Assembly (NCBI GenBank): GCA_022774105.1
Contig: JALFNY010000080.1
Location: 1 to 34,316 of the forward strand
DNA: 34,316 nt
Source: Prevotella sp.
Lineage (GTDB): Bacteria; Bacteroidota; Bacteroidia; Bacteroidales; Bacteroidaceae
Reading direction: 5' to 3'
The translations under genes and the position numbers were made by a program. Shown in pieces: positions 32,101 to 34,316 of the stretch. Under the pieces are notes generated by a model that had not been told where the DNA came from, searched no databases, and worked only from the letters and a program-made list of their open reading frames with translations. How positions within the stretch are numbered: position 1 is the stretch's first letter; each line of letters opens with the position of its first letter.

Positions 32101-32144
32101 AGGGTAAGCATTGTGGCTAAAACTGTGCGTTTTAGTTTTCTCAT
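29115..32144 (-). CDS. Secreted multidomain pectate lyase (PL1-like)
   Basis: Pectate lyases cleave homogalacturonan by beta-elimination with calcium. The 1009-residue protein has a signal peptide (1-22, 'VLATMLTLLCSIANA') and a fibronectin-like N-terminal domain to about 110. The parallel beta-helix spans about 130-560 and contains 'LWVHNLDLFYG', 'GDGTLDIKGDSKYSTISYNH' and 'NWFDHSDSRHPRIR', with the Asp residues and Arg expected at the calcium site and catalysis. A Gly/Ser/Asp/Glu linker (about 565-600), a beta-sandwich-like region, a repeated 'PTPDPTPDPDPTPDP' linker near 780, another beta-rich domain and a tail 'VIYDLSGRTI' to 'GQIYIKDKKTF' follow. The tail resembles a T9SS sorting end. 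The extra domains may bind carbohydrate. No SusCD genes adjoin, so it is not in an obvious polysaccharide locus. Confidence 0.88.
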   Translation of the reverse strand: MRKLKRTVLATMLTLLCSIANATITDISVGGWFEGGYVTWTKEAGYAYNVYVRSTTESTWKQLDTELVREYGTYGRADAVGLKAGQYLFKVVPVQNNVEISAEATETAAFTATAYDRSGFAHFKTASSTFDPSRGIGAYKNDGTLKDGAKVFYVTADNAKTITTKVQTGSNATNVTECTGLQNIIDAYQKGYDKTPIDFRIIGTLKATDMDAFSSSAEGLQIKGKNAYSELNITIEGIGKDATIHGFGFLIRNACSVELRNFAIMWCMDDAVSMDTDNSNLWVHNLDLFYGKPGSAADQKKGDGTLDIKGDSKYSTISYNHLWDSGKSSLCGMTSESGPNYLTYHHNWFDHSDSRHPRIRTMSVHVYNNYFDGNSKYGIGATTGSDVFAESNYFRNCKYPMLASKQGSDVHNGVGSSDETKGTFSGEAGGSIKAYGNIMTGQKSFEPYVEGDATYSTHFDAYVVENKSEKVPSTVTALLGSDTYSNFDTDPSLMYSDYKVDAAADVPAIIKGELGAGRCQHGDFTWTFGANEDNNAEVIQALSDAINAYKSTLVGFFGKTISNGGANEEQGGGSNEGSGDSGSDSGTDDSGIDSTLEEEPYIGTADDYFFFNADNQTQVEAYLADGTITLANGTVAGSETSSFVPDYAYDAEANGKTFSSTVYTGSLQLAKASAAGATNGGSAVFRCKKGITTFAVYLYRTGSVYLNLYTSTDSVTWKKVADVNKGASGIYEKNFSSTVADTTHCVFVKIENTSTGGLNIQGIRILNKKDATEKEPSAAEPTPDPTPDPDPTPDPAPGSGDTDATAKYKFTVKEIVPAAVVEGSTKNYSEPITTQGGLFQYGNVSRIEPSTISSTGYAVKLDGNASATNTKYILISLNTPLEAGDKITIACHATSNPSATKPYGVSLYTSQAAAAIASVNCTQKNTEEALTITVTEAMAGIKEFYIVRNEGCSTFVSSVTITGNSTGTDNVKAENAEKSSVIYDLSGRTILIPIRGQIYIKDKKTFIAQ

Positions 32145-32208
32145 TGTGGTATTTTTATGTGGTTAGTATTGCTTAGTTATATTTGTTTCTTTGTGTTTTT
32201 TATGGTAG

Positions 32209-32246
32209 GGCAGGGTGCAGTCCGCTTGTAATAACTGCCCCCTGCC
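32209..32246 (-). terminator. Hairpin after asnS
   Basis: GGCAGGG-t-GCAGT (32209-32221) pairs with ACTGC-c-CCCTGCC (32234-32246). It begins 8 nt after the asnS stop on the minus strand. No T-run follows, so termination may be weak; the pectate lyase gene starts 64 nt further on and I see no clear TAnnTTTG promoter for it. Confidence 0.6.
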
Positions 32247-32254
32247 TTGTTGTT

Positions 32255-33673
32255 TTAGAACTCTGCGTTGTTCGGGGTGCGTGGGAATGGTATCACATCG
32301 CGTATGTTTTGCATGCCTGTAACGAAGAGAATGAGACGCTCGAAGCCCAGTCCGAAGCCGGCATGTGGGCATGATCCGTACTTGCGTGTATCGAGATACC
32401 ACTCCATATCCTTCATTGGTATGTTGCGGGCGGTTATCTCTCCCATCAGTTTGTCGTAGTCTTCCTCTCGTACAGAGCCTCCGATTATCTCGCCAATCTG
32501 TGGGAAGAGCACGTCAGTGCCTTGTACTGTCTGTCCGCTTTTGCCGTTATAGCCTGATTCTTCCTTGTCTATCTTCATGTAGAAGGCTTTTATTGCCTTT
32601 GGATAGTTTGTCATTATGACGGGTTTTTTGAAGTATTCTTCTACGAGATAGCGTTCGTGTTCTGATGCGAGGTCGTCTCCCCATTCGCATGGGAACTCAA
32701 ACTTCCTGCCGTTCTTGATTGCTTCTTGCAGTATGCGTATGCCTTCTGTGTATGGCAGTCGCACAAATTCTGAGTTGAGAATGGATTGCAGTCGTTCTAT
32801 CAGTCCTTTGTCAATCATCTTGTTAAGGAACTCGATGTCGTCCTTACAGTTGTCTAATGCCCATTTTACGCAGTGTTTTATGAAGTCTTCTTCGAGGTCC
32901 ATCAGTTCCTCAAGGTCCATGAATGCTATCTCGGGTTCTATCATCCAGAACTCTGCAAGGTGCCTTGGAGTGTTGGAGTTTTCTGCGCGGAACGTTGGTC
33001 CGAAGGTGTAAATGGCGCCCAATGCGGTTGCTCCGAGTTCGCCTTCCAGTTGTCCTGATACTGTTAATGACGTTTGTTTCCCGAAGAAGTCATCGCTATA
33101 ATCTATCTTTCCGTCATCGTTTTTTTTCAGGTCATAAAGGTTTTTCGTTGTAACTTGGAACATTTGGCCTGCTCCTTCGCAGTCACTGGCTGTTATAAGA
33201 GGAGTGTTGAAGTAGAAATATCCATGCTCATGGAAGTAGGTGTGTATTGCCATTGCCATGTTATGGCGTATTCTCATCACCGCTCCGAATGTGTTTGTGC
33301 GCAGGCGGAGGTGTGCATACTGTCTCATGTATTCAAAGGATTGTCCTTTTTTCTGCATGGGATAGTCGTTACCGCATAGTCCGTATATTTCTATTTCGTT
33401 GGCTTGTATCTCTGATGTCTGCCCTTTTCCGAGGCTTTCAACGAGTGTTCCCACTACGTGTATGCATGAGCCTGTTGTTATTTTCTTTAGTGTTTCGGCA
33501 TCAAACTTGTCTGGTTCTACTACTATTTGTATGTTGTTGATGGTTGAACCGTCGTTTAGTGCTATGAAATCTACTGCTTTGCTTGAGCGGTGTGTGCGCA
33601 CCCAGCCTCTTACGTCTATTGTCTTTCCGAAGTTTTTTTCGGCAAGTGCGTCGATGATTTTTGTTCTTTTCAT
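32255..33673 (-). CDS. asnS: Asparaginyl-tRNA synthetase
   Basis: This class IIb synthetase charges tRNA-Asn. The 472-residue protein has the N-terminal OB-fold anticodon-binding domain (about 1-115, '[21 protein letters not shown]'). The catalytic core has motif 1 near '[21 protein letters not shown]', motif 2 '[20 protein letters not shown]' with 'MIEPEIAF', and motif 3 '[16 protein letters not shown]'. The '[11 protein letters not shown]' segment and the motif 2 sequence favour Asn over Asp specificity. It lies 95 nt after the pseudouridine synthase gene, in the same direction. Confidence 0.96.
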   Translation of the reverse strand: MKRTKIIDALAEKNFGKTIDVRGWVRTHRSSKAVDFIALNDGSTINNIQIVVEPDKFDAETLKKITTGSCIHVVGTLVESLGKGQTSEIQANEIEIYGLCGNDYPMQKKGQSFEYMRQYAHLRLRTNTFGAVMRIRHNMAMAIHTYFHEHGYFYFNTPLITASDCEGAGQMFQVTTKNLYDLKKNDDGKIDYSDDFFGKQTSLTVSGQLEGELGATALGAIYTFGPTFRAENSNTPRHLAEFWMIEPEIAFMDLEELMDLEEDFIKHCVKWALDNCKDDIEFLNKMIDKGLIERLQSILNSEFVRLPYTEGIRILQEAIKNGRKFEFPCEWGDDLASEHERYLVEEYFKKPVIMTNYPKAIKAFYMKIDKEESGYNGKSGQTVQGTDVLFPQIGEIIGGSVREEDYDKLMGEITARNIPMKDMEWYLDTRKYGSCPHAGFGLGFERLILFVTGMQNIRDVIPFPRTPNNAEF

Positions 33674-33768
33674 TGTTATCCGTTTGTTGGTTGTGGGTAT
33701 GGGGTGTGTGGGTTGTGGTGCTGTTGTTGTTTTTTTCTGCCCTGATACCTTACACCTTATATATATGT

Positions 33769-34316
33769 TTATTCAAAAGCGCCCATGCGGAGCATATCAA
33801 CTTCTTTTGGTGTGAGGAATCTCCAGTCTCCTCGGCGTAGGTTTTTCTTTGTTAAACCGGCAAACTGTACGCGGTCGAGTTTTATTACTCTGTATCCGAG
33901 GCTTTCGAATATGCGGCGTACTATGCGGTTTTTTCCGGAGTGTATTTCTATTCCTACTTGTTTTTTGTCTGTCTGATGGGCGTATTCTACTGCGTCAGCC
34001 TTTATTTCTCCGTCGTCTAATGATATGCCTTCTGCTATTTGTTTCAGGTCGTTGAGGGTCACGTTTTTGTCGAGATATACGTGATATACCTTCTTTTTCA
34101 TGAACTTGGGGTGTGTGAGTTTTGATGCGAGGTCACCGTCATTGGTGAGCAGCAGTACGCCTGTGGTGTTGCGGTCAAGTCGTCCTACGGGGTATATTCT
34201 TTCTGGGCAGGCTCCTTTTACCAGGTCCATCACGGTGTGTCTCTGCTGTGGGTCGTCGCTTGTGGTGACGCAATCTTTTGGTTTGTTCAGCAGTACATAT
34301 ACTTTCTTTTCCAGTG
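33769..34316 (-). CDS. Pseudouridine synthase, RsuA/RluB family (5' end outside window)
   Basis: This family converts specific uridines of rRNA to pseudouridine. The frame is open to the window edge. The ORF track begins at an internal GTG (34233), but upstream codons read '[20 protein letters not shown]', the conserved family segment, so the gene continues beyond 34316. The catalytic motif is '[20 protein letters not shown]' with the active Asp, followed by '[12 protein letters not shown]' and the closing '[20 protein letters not shown]'. An S4 domain would be expected in the missing N-terminus. Whether it is RluB-, RluF- or RsuA-like cannot be settled from this part. Confidence 0.92.
   Translation of the reverse strand, partial: LEKKVYVLLNKPKDCVTTSDDPQQRHTVMDLVKGACPERIYPVGRLDRNTTGVLLLTNDGDLASKLTHPKFMKKKVYHVYLDKNVTLNDLKQIAEGISLDDGEIKADAVEYAHQTDKKQVGIEIHSGKNRIVRRIFESLGYRVIKLDRVQFAGLTKKNLRRGDWRFLTPKEVDMLRMGAFE

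Overview
The window looks like a chromosomal segment of a Prevotella-like member of the Bacteroidales. Three things point there: the promoters (a TTTG box, 19-20 nt, then TAnnTTTG), the near absence of Shine-Dalgarno sites, and family-specific genes (PorX, GldH, a SprE/PorW-like lipoprotein, DUF4271, and secreted proteins ending in a Prevotella-type 'IYNVQGMRV...YIVNGK' tail). Most of it is core housekeeping DNA rather than a mobile island.

Layout, left to right. 1-1.5 kb: 3' end of a secreted protein gene and a 61-codon small protein. 1.7-3.6 kb: rpsO and metK. 3.7-7.2 kb: DUF4271 membrane protein, hemD, rnpA, yidD, tyrS. 7.3-8.4 kb: tRNA-Gln with its own promoter and terminator, then a scar where a LytTR response regulator lacking its N-terminal half abuts, tail away, the C-terminal fragment of a carbohydrate-binding-type protein. 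8.4-13.5 kb (minus strand): a cell-shape operon, purH(IMP cyclohydrolase domain only)-mreB-mreC-mreD-mrdA, without the rodA that often follows. 13.7-15.8 kb: an RlpA-like protein and a CCA-adding enzyme. 16.3-21.6 kb: tRNA-Pro (minus), then aroA, a sprE/porW-like lipoprotein and trxA. 21.8-26.7 kb (minus): holB-ricT-gldH-porX-tsaE. 27-29 kb (minus): an MTA/SAH-nucleosidase-like enzyme and a Cys/Gln-rich secreted protein. 29-34.3 kb (minus): a large secreted pectate lyase, asnS and a pseudouridine synthase cut by the window end.

The most unusual signal is a family of intergenic palindromic arrays. A 19-bp palindrome, roughly GYAAWCAG-NNN-CTGWTTRC, is repeated in tandem at an exact 22-bp pitch at four loci (5812-5896, 16108-16236, 21684-21768, 26847-26931), and a decayed fifth lies at 1593-1655. 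All lie in gene 3' flanks. One supplies the stop codon of yidD, and another folds into a 24-bp perfect inverted repeat between convergent trxA and tsaE. I do not recognise this family. Other points of note are the 8.04 kb junction, a large nested inverted repeat between mreB and mreC, the stand-alone PurH domain, an Asn where MTA/SAH nucleosidases have the catalytic Asp, and the clustering of T9SS-linked genes with two possible cargo proteins.
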